From: Cristatella mucedo
Lineage: Eukaryota > Bryozoa > Phylactolaemata > Cristatellidae
Assembly: GCA_009760855.2 (NCBI GenBank)
Contig: WPIO01000011.1
Coordinates: 4,972,501-5,027,500, forward strand
DNA: 55,000 bases
Direction: 5' to 3'
The notes under the pieces were generated by a model. The model did no database searches and was not told the origin of the DNA. It saw nothing but the letters and a program-made list of their open reading frames with translations. How positions within the stretch are numbered: the first letter of the stretch is position 1; the number at the start of each line of letters is the position of its first letter. Of this stretch, positions 10,530 to 24,040 are shown piece after piece. Made by a program: the position numbers and the translations under genes.

Positions 10530-12730
10530 CTCTTTCTGACTGCACGTGATCCATGTGCGTCTCACTGTTTCCCTCCAACTTGTGGTGCTTAGTGAGCCTA
10601 CGCGATATACTGAGGTTGACATTCCTTCAAGTTTATTGACGCCTGTTTTACTAAAGATTCCTTTCTGCAGCAGCTAATGTTTTACTAGCTCTTGCACTGA
10701 CGTTCGTGCTCATGCCTTCGTACCGCTTCGGGCTTGCAATACTGGATAGTTTGTAACCTTAGGTCCTAAAGTACATCCGATCCCTTCTACAGATCCCCTC
10801 AACGCTGCCTCACAATGACAACTTTGCCTTAGAAGTTTCTCGGAGCAGCATTGCTAGAGAATACGCCAAGTAGTCAGCCAGCTAGGCTATCTCCTAATCC
10901 TAATCAGAAGTGTGCATATGGGTAGATGCATGCACTTGATCGACGAACAATAGCTATTGACTTGAATTAAGAGCAGTGTGGCTAATGGTGATGCCGCTAC
11001 GGTTAGGGCAGGCGACAAGGAGAAAAGTACCATAAAAGTGTGCCACCCATTTATAAGACAGGAAATCAGAGAGGTAAACTCTTGGGTGTTTTAGTAACAA
11101 CTCAAAGTGCGCAAGCTATGGCCGGCTTCAGGTGCTCAGTACACGTAAAGCAGGGGGTCGAAAGCCGCCTTGATTTAACAGACTTATTTATACCAGCAGA
11201 AGAGTCCCAACTGCAGGACTCAAGCCCGCTACTCGGGTCACGAAGATGATCAACGAACCCCTGGTGTGCTCGTGCTCACGATGGCTGCTCGACCGAAGAT
11301 GAACGATGCCCCCACAAGTGAGTGTTTGTACTGACGGCGACGGCTGTACTGTTTCATATGCAGGCAACACAAGCGTGCAAGCGTACGTACTTATGAAGCG
11401 ATAGCCGTCTTAGAATCAGCTCCGGAACTCGCGGAGAGAAGAGAACGAGAGTGATAGTGAGAGAGAGACAAGGAGTGGATAGCTTCCACACAGGCCGGTG
11501 GACAAGCATAAAGTTCCTTGCTGCAGGACTAGCGGGTCACGCGATCACAGCTGACCCGTTGCAACTAAATCCAGCTTAGTTAGTCAATATTGTCCAACTG
11601 CAGAGCCTAATGAGGTGGTACATAGCGTGCCCGTTCGCCGAGCGGAATGGTGTGGGTCCGGCTGGGGCTGAACGGCATTGTGCGCGTGGCCACGCTCACA
11701 CTGGGAGGCTGAGACCCAGTGGCCAAGTTGTGAGCATCTAGGTTATTCAAAGTGCCATTTTAGTTGCTTTGTCTCTTTGACTACCCCCCACACGGTGATT
11801 TTGTTGGTGCAGACATGTAACGGCACTTCGGACGCGGTTTTCCATCACTCTACCCCTGGCATCTGGGACTGCGGCGAGCTAGTGTGTCTAGTGAAAGCTG
11901 CCGGTTGCGGCCGAACCGAGGATTCAGCTTTCCTTTTAGTTGCTTTGTATCTTGGATTCCTTCCGTAGTTCTGTTTATTTTTCACTGGTGCTGATGGCCC
12001 GTGCGATCTCACTATAAATGGTGAGATATTTAGCTACGCGCCTCTCGCGTTGGCCACGAGAAATCCTCGAGTTCGGGGCCAGCACATCTGGGACAGGGGA
12101 AACAACTCCAAGAACTCCCGTCGTCTGGCTTGTTTGAATATGTTCTAGAGCAAAACGTGAGAAGCTCAGTTTCGCAAATAACGTTCTGTCAACCACAGGT
12201 ACAGGTGGTGCACCACTGGTGGATGGGCTGCTGCCTATACCCAGGAGGACTAGAATAAAAACAACGGGACGTCAAAACTCGTCCAAAATAAGATCTGGTA
12301 TAGCAAAGAAACCGGCTGCTATATCCCTCGGATTCTCGTCTTAACCGTTTTACCTTGTTGGAAGGAACACGCTTGTTTGTCCTAACCCTCTAGTTTCGGA
12401 AGGCATTCTCGAACCAAGATATTCCATTCCTCCTTCTCAAAGAGCAGAATAGCAGCTACAAGGGAGTGAGGGAGTGGCGAAGCACCATACAAACACCGAA
12501 AACCAGCCAGCCATCGGCACCTCGAATCTCCGAATGTTATTGCATATCGCGAAACACTATATTTCGAGTCTACCCAAAAATTGTTACGCCAACGCACGTG
12601 TGCGTGTTCATGTCATGTACTAAAGCTAAAGCGAAATGATCGGCTGAACGAGCTTAACCGTTCGCACGCCGTGTCAACAACAGGACAGTTGCGTGACAGT
12701 ATCGGTAAGCTCCTTTAATAGCTCCATATA
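10530..12730. other. Intergenic, no recognisable gene
   Basis: Only short unrelated frames are present. One local echo is ttttagttgctttgt at about 11758 and 11936. No transposon landmark was identified. Confidence 0.55.
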
Positions 12731-12734
12731 TACA

Positions 12735-12845
12735 GCCATCGGAATGCCTTAGCGGCTATCACCCCAATTGCAATGGGCAACAAAGGATAGCCTGCGGCAG
12801 GTCTCACTCAATGCACGACCTGGGTCGTAAAGGGCGGAACCATCG
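12735..12845 (-). mobile_element. SINE family B, antisense
   Basis: The reverse complement carries ctatcctttgttgccca and ggggtgatagccgctaag, the same order as in the + strand copies at 945 and 18185. The B-box is eroded. Confidence 0.6.
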
Positions 12846-13994
12846 AATTACCTCAATCCGTCCGCAATCCGCTTGAGGAAAAAGAATAGAACAGCAACTG
12901 GTGACACAAAGTTTGAGTTTCGTTCAACTACTGCGGTAACCACTTTTATAATGTGCCCACCAAGTTTGAAGCACTTGTGTCAGCGACATCCCGAGCAAAT
13001 GAGCTGCAAAGATTCTGGCCACCACCGCGACCCATCTTGCAATCCAGAGCAAACCTTCAGAAATCTGCATGGAATCGGCCTCGAGAAAGCTCCAGCTTGA
13101 ATATCATATCACACTAAGTTGATGTTCATGTACAGTTGAACTGTTTCGTGCTATTGGGCGTGCGCATTACCACGCACCTCACTGAAACGGGTCGCTGCAT
13201 TGGCCCGGTCCGTTTCGACTGACTGCAGCGGATTGCATGTGGACACGCGAGTGCGGCGGCGTGAAAGTTTGTTCTTGCACTCGAACAATACTTACCGTAA
13301 TTACAATATTACAATAGCGTAGTAAAATAGCGTAGCTTGGAGCGCTGTTCAAGTTTTAGCTTTTCGCAGCCAACGTTTCGTGGATTTGCGGCGGATTACG
13401 GTGGTAGCTCTTTACAGCCCGTTTACTGGAGAACGCGCGCCGCCATCGCATTGAATTTGGTGGATACTTTATAAGGACGTGCACTGCAAAGATTTAATCG
13501 AAATTTACCAATTTCTGGTCAGCTATCTCGTAATTTTTAGTTTAGCGTTAGCCGCAGCTGATTTTGTAATGGTCTTTAATGACAAGTTCAGCTGGGTATG
13601 GTCAAATTGGCGGCGATAGCAGCTAACGTGGACCCATACTACATGCCCTGTAAAAATGAAGATTTGCAGAGGGCCGAGAGCAGACCCATGTGGAGTTCCC
13701 CAGGTAAATTATTATTATTATTATTATCATAAATGGTCTGCTGGATCAGACTTTACCGCCGCAAAACGCAGATTAGACTCAATCAGATGAGAATGCTGAA
13801 AATCGTGTTCAGAGCCAGCTCAGCCGGGCCTCTTGTTTTTCTAAATCCAAAGTATGCTATTTGTGAAAAATGAGGTCTAATTGTGTTGACAGCCTTCTAT
13901 AAGGCCGAAAACAGATTATTTATTTAAATAGGCAATTTTATATAATTATAACCGAAGAACCTCTAATCTGCTTCATATTATCGCAAGCTAGCTG

Positions 13995-14708
13995 ATAGCT
14001 TACCTTTTCGCAAAAGATTTAACTAGATCCTTAGTTCTGTCTCGGCTTGATTATTGCATATCCCTAATGGCTGGGCTGCCAAAAAAAGCTATTAGGCCAC
14101 TGCAGCTGGCTATGAATATGGCTGCAAGGCTAGTCTTAAAGTCCCAGAAGTTCGAGCACGTGTCTCCTTTACTAAAAGAGCTAAGATTGATGCCGGTTGA
14201 CCAACGGATTCAGAGCAAGGTTCTTACGCTGACCTACAAGGCCCGCCAGGGATTTGCTCCTTCGTACCTATCTGAACTGCAGCATCAGTTTCAGCCTGTT
14301 CGCGTCCTCAGGTCCTGTGTGGACAGTAAATTAGCTGCCCATTCCTCCACTTACAGACCGTTGGCGACAGAAGCTTTAGCTCTGCAGGTCCTAGACTGTG
14401 GAACTCGCTTCCATAATTCTTACGCAACGACAACTTCTCTACTACTGCCGACTATGGCTCATCCTTTTCAGCGGTTCTGAGCTGCTACTTCCATGCTACT
14501 CACTACCTCAACTGCTCTCCTGACTCCGCTATGCTTCCCACTTTCTCTTTGCTGTGTGAGACGAAGTCTGTTGGCAACCGAATGCGTACCGAAAACCGCT
14601 TAGGCTGTGAGTGCGCATTACAAAACTCTCCTGCGTAAAACCCACATGGCCTTTACGAGTTTGTGGAGTTACAGACGGAGATACAGTACATTGAATTACA
14701 TTACATTC
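13995..14708 (+). mobile_element. LINE family B, 3' part with open frame remnant
   Basis: An open frame of 137 residues (14067-14480) reads MAGLPKKAIRPLQLAMNMAA...LLKELRLMPVDQRIQSKVLT...ALQVLDCGTRFHN, the C-terminal end of a CR1/L2-type reverse-transcriptase ORF (compare LQ..QN.AARLV...LHWLPV..RI.FK.L). The 3' UTR runs to tttgtggagttacagacgga and a (TTACA)n-like tail. The 5' end is truncated and the RT catalytic core is absent. Confidence 0.85.
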
Positions 14709-15174
14709 ACTGCTTATTATTTAAAATCAAAGCGGTTCTTGGCCAGATTAATATTGGAAACCTAACGTGACGGGTCTGCAGCAGCCACCGGCTCTCAGTT
14801 TTGGCATATCGTCTGCCTTTAACATATATTTCTACCGAGCATTTTTCAAAGCATTACTCACAGCAGCATTTCTGGCTCTTTTGTCTTCATCGGCACGACC
14901 GATGTCTCAAATTAGCGAAGAATACGTCCGGTTAAGTTTCAGTTTCTGCTCGCATCCTTAGCGCGAGGGATGACTGTGAATGTTTTGTTGATCAGCCGCT
15001 CGCGACCTTCAACCTTTGAAGCCGGCTCTTTGTAGCTACCCGCTTGCTGCCCGAAGCTGCAGTAGTTGTGGCTACGCGATCTAAGGCGTTCTAGCATTCT
15101 CAAATACTTAAAAATCGGTTTAACGAGGACTTCTTTATTTGTCCATAAGCATTTTCCCCGTACCAGTTACGCCG

Positions 15175-15415
15175 GCCTCTAGTCACGTGGCAGTCGCAGG
15201 GCTAGCTTCGGAGGCAAAACCATTTGATTTATCTCATTATAGCAAAGTCACGTCGCACGCCAACAATAACAGATTGACAGCGACGCGAGCGCTCGAAAGC
15301 GTCTGAAGTCAGGTACTTGGCTACAGCAGTCCTCAGCTGTGACCAGCGGCGTTTCGCCGGTGTAACAGGCCGCAGTATACCACCAGGCTGGAGCATATCA
15401 GGGTTTAACACGGCT
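15175..15415. repeat. Dispersed repeat of unknown class, copy 1
   Basis: It shares accatttgatttatctc, gtggcagtcgc and ggtact.ggctacag in the same order with 23660-23900. There is no coding capacity or clear terminus; it may be a nonautonomous DNA element. Confidence 0.5.
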
Positions 15416-15526
15416 TACGCTAGATTACGCTTCTACCCGGGTACTGTGCGGCCTCGGTCAATCTATACGCTGGTATATATTAAGAACCAGGCCAAATCAA
15501 ACCTCCAGGTCAAATTCTGTAATCTA

Positions 15527-15641
15527 CCGAATGCGTACCGAAAGCCGCTCAGGTTGTGCGTGCGCTATATAAAACTCTTCTGTGTAACACCCACGCAGTC
15601 TTTGTGGAGTTACAGACGGAGATGCATACATACATACAAAT
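15527..15641 (+). mobile_element. LINE family B, 3' tail only
   Basis: It begins accgaatgcgtaccgaaa and ends gtggagttacagacggagatg followed by (CATA)n. Severely 5' truncated. Confidence 0.85.
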
Positions 15642-15649
15642 TATAACCT

Positions 15650-16470
15650 TATGATGTCAATAGTTTTAGGCAATATAGACATCAATTTCTGAATTTTTCA
15701 ACGGGGTAAGTCCGGCAGTATTGGGAGTTATCCCCCAAAATGGCCGCCAATAGGGGAGTTGTCCCTCCAAAAGCATGTTTATAAAATATTGTACGAAGAC
15801 CAGTAAACTGATTGGCATGAAAATTGGCACGAAGAACACTGGTAGCATTACCTATCTTTGATGTAAAATAGCTGCTGTTTTGACCTTCTTATGACCTTTA
15901 AAAGTCCAAGGTCACGTACAGCACTGCTGGTTAAATCAGTTCAAAATTTTTTCGAGGATTAAAACGTAATTGTAGAAATATGGCAAACCGCTTAAAAAAT
16001 GCAAGACAATCGACTGGTGACTCACCGCCCACAAAAAACTTTAAAAAAAAAATTGACATCTTAAACTGTTGACTGTCATCACGAACACACCCACGGACAC
16101 TTTGTCACTGGCACATTATATGCATACACACCCATCATGCATACATGTGGAGGGGGTGAGTTTCGAGGCACGTGAGCTCCACCTATATTCCAAGTTTCAT
16201 ACAGATCGGCCCAGTATCGACCAAGTTGTAGAATTTACCAGGTACCATGTACTACTGCTGTGACAGCACTCAGAGAAGCCAACTTAAGTTGCCAAAGCAT
16301 GTAGGTGACATGGAATAACAAGAGTGTTACTATATTTGTCGCCATACAACATCGAGACACATACTTAGGAGCATGTACTTCGAATTTCACGTTGATTGGG
16401 TCACAAGTAGCCTACCTGTGACATTTTAAAGCCATGTGAGTGAAAGGATGAGAAAGGCTCAGCACGACAA
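15650..16470. other. Noncoding repeat-like region
   Basis: No gene. The segment 16185-16255 (caagtttcatacagatcgg...gtagaatttaccagg) recurs, diverged, at 36650-36725 and in reverse at 29672-29738. Confidence 0.5.
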
Positions 16471-16474
16471 ACAC

Positions 16475-16624
16475 TAATAATAATAATAATAATTCATTTG
16501 TATAGCGCCCCAAGAGAACTAAATCTCTATCCAGGCGCTTCACATATGCCTCAGGGCTCGAGCCCACGACCTCAGCCAGACCTTAGTCGGGGCGAGCACC
16601 TTGACCGCTGGACCAACCCAGCTG
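16475..16624 (-). mobile_element. SINE family A, full length, antisense
   Basis: The reverse complement starts agctgggttggtccagcggtc (A-box-like), has ggtcgtgggctcgagcc (B-box-like), then the 3' hairpin gcgcctggatagagatttag...ggggcgct and an ATT-rich tail (as (TAA)n from 16475). It is the best-preserved copy in the window. Confidence 0.85.
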
Positions 16625-16629
16625 CCAGT

Positions 16630-18180
16630 TTTGACCAAAACAGTGTATCTACTGAGGTCCAATATGCATGCGAGAAGACTGGAATGATTATGTACCTACA
16701 ATCAGTAATATATTCCAAAGTTTAAGATTATCGAAACATTATTTAAAGAGATATGACATAAATGACAGCAGGCATTGGACTGTCGTTGGCAGATAAACTT
16801 GAGAACTCCAAGCTATAACCAAGAGGCAGCACTAGGAAACGCTATCATCGCACGAACATTCAATATTATTCAACATTCAACATATTCAATAAATTGATAA
16901 ATATGAATCTTAGGAATAGGTCAACCTAACAAGATCCTTATACAGCCTAAGCAGATCATATCCGCGATAGGTCTCATACCTCAGGCCGGCAACCCAGGCT
17001 ACAGCCGGGCGGCTCACCGGCATTCGCCAATACAAATATCTAACTAGTAACGACATAAATGAGCACTTGAAATCACCTAAATTTTCCTTGAATAAAAATG
17101 AATCAACATTTTCACATTGGCTTCCAGTAAACGACGCACTAGTTCCATCCAAGTCACCACGCTGACCGGCCGCCGAACGAAAGACCACTCCCGGCCGTCG
17201 ACTCGTGCGTTATGGCGGCTACAGGAACTGGATCAGCTGTCCCAGGATTCATGCGGTGCCGTGACAATGGACTCCTTAGTACGGCGGCCCCGGCAGCAGC
17301 AAATTCTCAATACATTATCCCTAATGTTCGTCTACTGGCCGAATGACAGTAACTTCCGGTTTTTGATCCGATGTAAACATACCAATGTAAACAGGTTTCT
17401 GCGAAGTAAATAAAGAGTGGGCCTTGGAATGCCGTTTACCGCCGGTTGCTATGGGCGGGGCGGGGAAGCAGAGGCAGGACTAGGCACCCTGCCGATAGGG
17501 GGTTTACTCTTTTATGATATTGTTATACTACCAGTTGGACGTGTGATCTCGAGGGGCGTGTCATTTCCGGGAAATTTTTACGTTTTATCATTCTCAAAAG
17601 TTATTTTTTGAGGGTCCTTTTAGGGCTGAGTAGCTTATATTCGCAGAGTTCGCCAGAAAACCGCAGTTCCGGCTCAGTTATTTGTCAAAGAAAATTATTT
17701 TGTTGAGCTCGATTTACGACTTCCGGTTTAAATAGGTCTTACAAAATAATTTTATTGACCATGTTCCAGTCATCTTACAACCACCAAAATTTGAGCATGT
17801 ATTTAAAACTAGTTTCTCTTTAATACGCGAATTTTCAAAAAATTGACATTTTTGTGGACCTACCCCCCTTATTTCAGACTTTACCCGCATCTGCAGACAC
17901 TAGGGTTTGATTATTCAATCAGAAACACTTAAACCATAAAAATAACGAACTTCTAAAAAGAGTAAACGTTAGTTTCATACTTCTCAGTAGTGTTTACACA
18001 TTAAAATAAAAACACCTATCCAGCACTCGATATTGCTTGCACAAGTTTATAAGTTCAAAGTTTAACACTGATGGTAATATCAAAATGACTATGATTGCTT
18101 TCTAGATACATTACATGTTCTGTTGCTGAATAACGATTGAACCTTGCGGGATAAGTCAACCAATTCAGTGAGTCACCGAC
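16630..18180. other. Intergenic, no recognisable gene
   Basis: A 92-residue minus-strand frame (16910-17188) has no family I know. Its segment 16960-17030 resembles 22400-22460 (aaccyaggc...ccggg..gct), so it may be an old repeat. Confidence 0.45.
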
Positions 18181-18184
18181 TCTT

Positions 18185-18355
18185 GCATGGATGGCGGTGA
18201 TGGCACACTAGGTAAGGAGGCTGCTTTCCACGACCTCGGCCCCGAAGTCGTGGGTTCGAATCCTGCAGAGGGCGATCCTTTATTGCCACTGCAAGCGGTT
18301 GTGTTAACCGTAAAGGCTCTTCTGTCACAATAAAAAAAGGCTGTTAAATCTGTTT
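18185..18355 (+). mobile_element. SINE family B (tRNA-like head)
   Basis: It has a perfect GTGGGTTCGAATCC B box, gggcgatcctttattgcca, gtaaaggctcttctgtcac and an A-rich end. It is the clearest copy of this family here. Confidence 0.75.
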
Positions 18356-18992
18356 GTACTGTGATATCACAACTCAATCGATTTGCTGTTGCCATGCTTT
18401 TAGCATCTGTTGTGCAGACTCGATCACGAGAGCTGCCAGCGGTTTTTCCATATTATTTCACATCTTGGTTCTAGAAGTCTGGCAGTTTATTGTCAAGGTA
18501 GCTTGACTACCTCTTATCAAACAGTGAATTTAAGATTCCGTGGCTTTTTATAACACTTCAGATGAATTTTAGTCATATTCGACTTTATAGCATATTTACT
18601 TGCTTCATGTGCATCGGCTGCTTCTAAAAACTGCTTCATTTGATAAAATTGAAATTCTTACCTCCATTTATGCAGTTTCTAGATATCGGCAGGTTTCGTA
18701 GTCAGCTATTCTCGGCATGCATAATTGCCCTAGAAGAAGCAGTTTGAATTGAAAGGTTAATAATATAGTACTTGTATAAAGGTTAATCATTATAATTATA
18801 ATTATTAGTAGGTTTTGCTCTCTGCTTCATCTTTCAGGTGCACTGGCCTGGAGGGGTATGTTCTGACATCCATTTTAAAGCCCTGGGCATAGTTTAGCCT
18901 ACGAAATGTTTTCCCTGGGATACGATCCGGTCTTAGCCAAACTATACCTGGGTTTAATCTAGGCAGCGGTTATTTTCGCCTGCTACATCGAA

Positions 18993-20225
18993 GTACTTCT
19001 ACTGTGCTTACATCTGCTGCTGCCATGCAGAACTAACGTAATCAATGTGTCCTCAGAGTCAGGTCATGTCTCTGCACCTTTAAAAGAGGCTATTGCTAAA
19101 CCACTAATTAAGAGAGCAACGCTCGACTAAGAGGACTTGAGCAGCATCCGTCCAGTGTCACTCCTACCGTTCCTACTAAAAACTCTGGAACGAGCTGTGA
19201 CAGACTAACTGAACTCTTATATTGAGACCTCAAACCTAGATAGTAAGTTCCAGTCTGGGTTTAGAGCTAATCGCTCCACAGAGTCAGCATTGCTTATGGT
19301 GTATAACGACCTTCTCAGGAATGCAGATTTATATAAAGCTCTGCTTGTTCTACTTTATCTTTCGGCAGCATTCGATGCTATTGATCATAAAGTCCTTCTT
19401 GAGCGTCTTGAATATCGCCTGGGCATCACTGGCACTGCACTATGATGGTTCAGGTCCTATCTCAGTGACAGACTACAAAGTATCAATGTGAACGGAAGAA
19501 ATCATCCGAGGAACTACTTGAGTACGGTCCGCTTTTTTCACGCTTTACACTCTCCCTCTTGCCGATGTGATCGCCAAGCACAATCTAGCCTTTAACTTCT
19601 AATCAGATGACACTCTGTTGCATCTCAGCTTTGATCCCTCTCAGCCCTCTAGCAAGTCGAATTCTGTACACACCCTTGCTGCATATATTGACATCCACAA
19701 ATGGATGAAGCAAACTTTCTTAAATTGAATGACGACAAACCAACCTACTAGTTATGGGCAAATAAAGAGTGATTCAGAAATTGGAATAAAGAACGCTCAA
19801 AATAAATTGACTCCGCCAGCAAATGTCCTGTTGAATCTGAAATTAATCTAGGTGTCATGTTGCTAATTGACATTTCATTAAACGGCCACATCCGCTCCAC
19901 AGTCAAGTCTACCTTCATTCAGCTACATAATATTGCAAAACTTATGGCTTGTTTAGACAGGGCGCTGCATCCAAATGGCTCCATGCATTTGTGACATCCC
20001 GTCTTGACCTCCATAACTCACAGCTTGCTAGTCTCCTGGCAAGTGCAATCATGCTCTTGCAGTTGCTGCAAAACTTTGCAGCCAGGCTTGTCAGCTGTGA
20101 GTGTCACAGTTGCCACATCCCATCACTTCTCGCCGACCTGCACTGGCTCCCAGTCAAGCAGGGCATCGACCTACGGTTAGATCACTCACGTTTAGGTCCC
20201 GTCATTCTCTGGCTTCATTTATTAT
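18993..20225 (+). mobile_element. LINE family A, internal RT-domain copy, pseudogene
   Basis: It starts inside the RT domain (matching 54745 onward), through FRANRSTESALLMVYNDLL and LSAAFDAIDHKVLLERL-like text, an eroded YADD region and CNSLL..LLADLHWLPVKQ. Stops and frameshifts are frequent. It breaks off before the 3' UTR. Confidence 0.85.
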
Positions 20226-20774
20226 ATGTAAGACAGCTGATATAGACACGATTTTCTGAAATCTCTGTCAATTTCATTGCATCGCATTTAAAAGACACCC
20301 GGGAACGGATTCTCATGGAAAGAATGGCCATTTGAAGCGAAACCGGCCGGCACCAGCATGCCGAAGAAAATCGTTCAAAATATATGCCAGGCAATTCAGA
20401 AGGGCCACCCAGATTTCACTTGGAGCGATTGCACGGGTTTCCTTAGTTAGAAGTGCCCCTGCTGCTGCTACATGCCTAGACAGCTGACGACTTCGTTATT
20501 TCCTCGCGTTCTTCACTTCCAAGTGCGTCTGAATGCAAGATTCTCCGGGTCAATGCCTTTTACAAATTTGTCGCCGGACAAAGTTGTCATTCGAAGAAGC
20601 CCACCGAAACCGACCGAAACGCATGTCCCTGCATATGGCAAGTAAATAAAGCAGGATAAAACTGGTGCAGTTGGTTGTCTAACAATAGCCTCTCCGGTAG
20701 AGTGAGGTCGGTGTTTTAAACAGTAACTTTTATTGTAATACATCTACGATAATAGAAATGGGACATTTTTAACA

Positions 20775-21345
20775 GGCCATAAGATAAACTAATCCCCATA
20801 AAGGCGCTTTACAGCTTGCTGCAAGAGAATGAGTACCCAATAGGGTTAGTGTCATTCACTGTACCAAGCGTGTAAAAGTAAATATATACCGTGTTTAGAC
20901 CGGCATACTCAAGCAAGCCTGACGCCACCCTTAGCCACCGCTTAGCAAAAATCTCTGGTATGTAACATGAGCTAAATTATGCATAGTTACTCAAGCAAAG
21001 TTAATTTCACTAGGACTAAGGCAAAGCAGATGCGTCTTACGCTGAGACTTAAAGAACGAATTGCAGGTGGTGATTGCGCCCAGACGCACGTTTTAGGCCT
21101 TTTGTGGATATGAGCTGCAGGTACAACAACTAGAGGATTTAAATTTAGTGCGAGGGGCGTAGAGATGACCAACGGCTGACTGAGAGCAGGTAGTGCGTGG
21201 GCACACTGGTGGAGCAAGTAGGTCACGAAGCTGAGGCCGGTGATTTCGAGTAGTGTTGTTTGCTAGCCAGACTAAGGATTTTGAAATCGATTTGATGCTT
21301 GATTGGGAGTTAGTGAAGCTCACACACAGAAGTTGGTTAGTTGAC
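20775..21345 (-). mobile_element. Probable diverged LINE 3' end (family C)
   Basis: In the reverse complement a stretch reads SFFKSQRKTHL, like the FKSxLKTHLF end of LINE ORFs, followed by a tail with aaggcgctttacagcttgctgcaa (seen here reversed). It is too diverged to place in families A or B. Confidence 0.4.
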
Positions 21346-21839
21346 CTTGGGGCATGCCATTACTCGCATTGCTTTGCACATATTTTATATTCGCAAGTAA
21401 TGGTCTGCTGCTCATTTAGGGAGGGCATCGTGATATTTCCGAAACTCACCGGAGAAATACCGCTATGTAGGCCCTATATTCAGCAATAGCTTTTCTTAGC
21501 CAAGTCAAAGGGCTAATTTCGTGGTAAGGAGGTATTACAAATTCATTTTTGAACTTTTATCTGGTCATATATGAATCATTTAAACTTTGAGGTTGCCTCC
21601 TTAAAATTGTTGTCCATTTAAAAACCGAGCAATTCGAGTTTCTGAGTGATTCATGGGAAATCTTCGGGATTTTCAATCGCAAGGAGGCTAAAATTGGTGC
21701 AACAGATGGAGGGCATTCAAAGAATTCAATCCGTGGTGCGGCTTGTGGACAGGTGTAAGAATGATGATCAATCTATTGCTAGTAACAGTAGTGGTTAAGC
21801 AAATATTTCTACAGCCCCTCTAGATAACTAAATACATAT

Positions 21840-21972
21840 ACAATTCATTTGTATAGCGATCCATGAGAACTTAATCATTATTCAGGCGCTTCACATGTGC
21901 CTCGGAGCTCGAGCCCACGACCCCAGCCAGACCTTGGTCGGGGTGAGCACGTTAACCGCTGCACCAAACCAG
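21840..21972 (-). mobile_element. SINE family A, antisense
   Basis: ttcatttgtatagcg, aggcgcttcacatgtgcctc, gctcgagcccacgacc and the head reading aaccgctgcaccaaaccagct match the copy at 16475. Confidence 0.8.
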
Positions 21973-21983
21973 CTCAAACCAAA

Positions 21984-22099
21984 CTAATATTACTTCTAGG
22001 CACTTTACATAGGCTGAAGAGGGCCTAGACCTTTGTCATTACATGCATTCACCTTGACCTTAGTCGGGGCGTGCAACTTCACCTCCAGTCCAAACTAGC
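21984..22099 (-). mobile_element. SINE family A, diverged antisense copy
   Basis: ctaggcactttacat, ccttgaccttagtcggggcg and tccagtccaaactagc follow the family order with an altered middle. It lies directly beside the previous SINE. Confidence 0.55.
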
Positions 22100-22139
22100 G
22101 CACAAGAGGAAGAAGCTAAGGCTGTGAGGAACAACTTTT

Positions 22140-23345
22140 CGAATGTCATCAAATATAGAGATAATCTCACTCGGTAGTAGTGAGTTCCAGACGCAGCCAA
22201 ACGACATGAGCCAGAATAGTGAGGAGTACGACAAGAGGCTTGATTAGGAAGTAGTTCACATACGTAGGCCGGAGCAGGAGAGGAGAAAGAGGACCATTCA
22301 CCCGGAGCGATCGCATCGCTTTCGTCGAATGAGAAGCATGGCCAAATTGCTTCTTGAAATTAGCTGTCAAGCCTACGAATACTTGCTTAATTGCGTCAGT
22401 CCAACCTAGGCAGGGCCGGGTAGCTGGTGAGATCTTGAAAAGCCATTCGCTGTGATAGACAACCCTTTTACTTAGGAGGAGTAGATCGAGCATGATGACT
22501 AGACGTGGAGTCGGTCGTTTGAATGAAAATGTAAACCTCAAGCAGTCGTCAAAGAGGAAAGATTCACATTTCGAGCTCTGACTGACGGTTGCAAGCTGAC
22601 ACCGCAGGCGAAAGGAGATACGGCCATTCCTTCCAGCCGTGCGATTAGGGTTCCTTGTGGCACTAAGTTTTTTTTTATCACCGTCTAGCTGTAAGAAAAT
22701 TTTCCAACATACAAACCAAATGACCGAATGACTGCAAGGCGGCAAGAAGCTTTTTTCTTTAAACGTCACCGCACTTGACTGTACAGGGCTAAATGACACC
22801 TGAATATGCCTGAATGTAGTCAGCATGTCGGGCAGCGCATGCCAGAGACGTTTAAGCTACTTTTCTAAGAGGCTTTTTAAACTGGATTTTAGCAGAGGGC
22901 CGTGAACTGACACACGTGGGGCTTCACCGACCGACGACTGGTCCGCTGCTGCTGCATCGCACTCAATCGCCGAACGATACAGGCTAGACGCTATCGTATG
23001 GGCACAATTCAAACATACACAGGCAGCTTCATCAGCCACACCTACTACTACCGACCCCCCATTATTCAGGAAGGAGATTATGACAAGTAGGGTTGGCAGG
23101 CTCACGCAGCATTTTGTATGGCCAAAGTAATACATGTTGACGTATATGTTTCCTAAGATTATTAGCTCTGGAATCCTTAACGATTTCCAGAAACTATCAC
23201 GTTCTAGCCGATGGGCTAGCGAATGGCCACCTAAAGTGGTCCTCCACAAAAATATAAGTAATCTAGAGTAACGGTCTACAAAAAGTGACAACTTTTGATG
23301 CTGCCTCCTCGTCTCTCGTCTGTCTCTTAAGGAAATTTCTAACAA
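22140..23345 (-). other. Two same-frame open stretches, unknown, possibly repeat-derived
   Basis: Minus-strand frames of 162 codons (23345-22857) and 219 codons (22826-22167) are in the same reading frame, separated by one stop and about 30 bases. I recognise no domain. Both contain an R-V-x-G-P-L string (SLRVNGPLS; RVSVHGPLL) followed by a Trp-containing tail (LWHALPD in the first; GCVWNSLLPSEI in a shifted frame after the second), like the WNSLP motif near LINE ORF ends. I suspect two tandem copies of a decayed LINE, but a host gene is not excluded. Confidence 0.35.
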
Positions 23346-23659
23346 AGAGTTTCAGACGTCTATTCAGCAGCAGCCGACTTAGCCGTCTTGTTTTCTCCTT
23401 CCATACCTACAGCCGTTACAGCGTCCGTGCTTCGCTTTAATGTCGACGGCTTTGCCGATGCTCAAGTCAGCAACAAATGCGCCCGTTAAAGTCTCGGATT
23501 CTGCTCCCATCCTCTCGCGCTGGGGACGTCTGAGGGATGGCTCTCGGCACAGCCGTGTGCGACCGTTAAACCCTTTTTTTTAGGGGCGCTGGTTATACTA
23601 AAATCCGGATTAATGGGGCCTCTTAATTTGCCCCTTAACCTCCCCAGGGGTGGTTTCGT

Positions 23660-23960
23660 CGGCCCCTAGCCTCGTGGCAGTCGCGTGGCTGTGTGTCATC
23701 GGTGGCGGTACCATTTGATTTATCTCGTCACAAAAACGCGTGCGTCGACAGTAGCAGGGAGCGTAGCGATACCGGCGGTGAACCCAGGGTACTATGTGAC
23801 TACCGGGGGATGCGGAATGGCTTGCGATCCAAGCGTTCACGTGAGTGGACAGTTAGGTACTCGGCTACAGCCATCTTCAGCGGCAAAGCGCCGGATTACA
23901 AAAGCGCTATCGTTCAAGAGGCGACTGGAAGCGAGCGATAAGTAAGGGGCGCGATGGCTA
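23660..23960. repeat. Dispersed repeat of unknown class, copy 2
   Basis: It shares the ordered motifs cgtggcagtcgc, taccatttgatttatctc and ggtactcggctacagcc with 15175-15415. There is no intact frame. Confidence 0.5.
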
Positions 23961-24040
23961 GCGTCTATTCTCGGCAAGAGTTCCCGCCCAGAGGTCCCAG
24001 GTAATAAGATACTCAGGAGCAACGTGGAAAAGCACAGCCA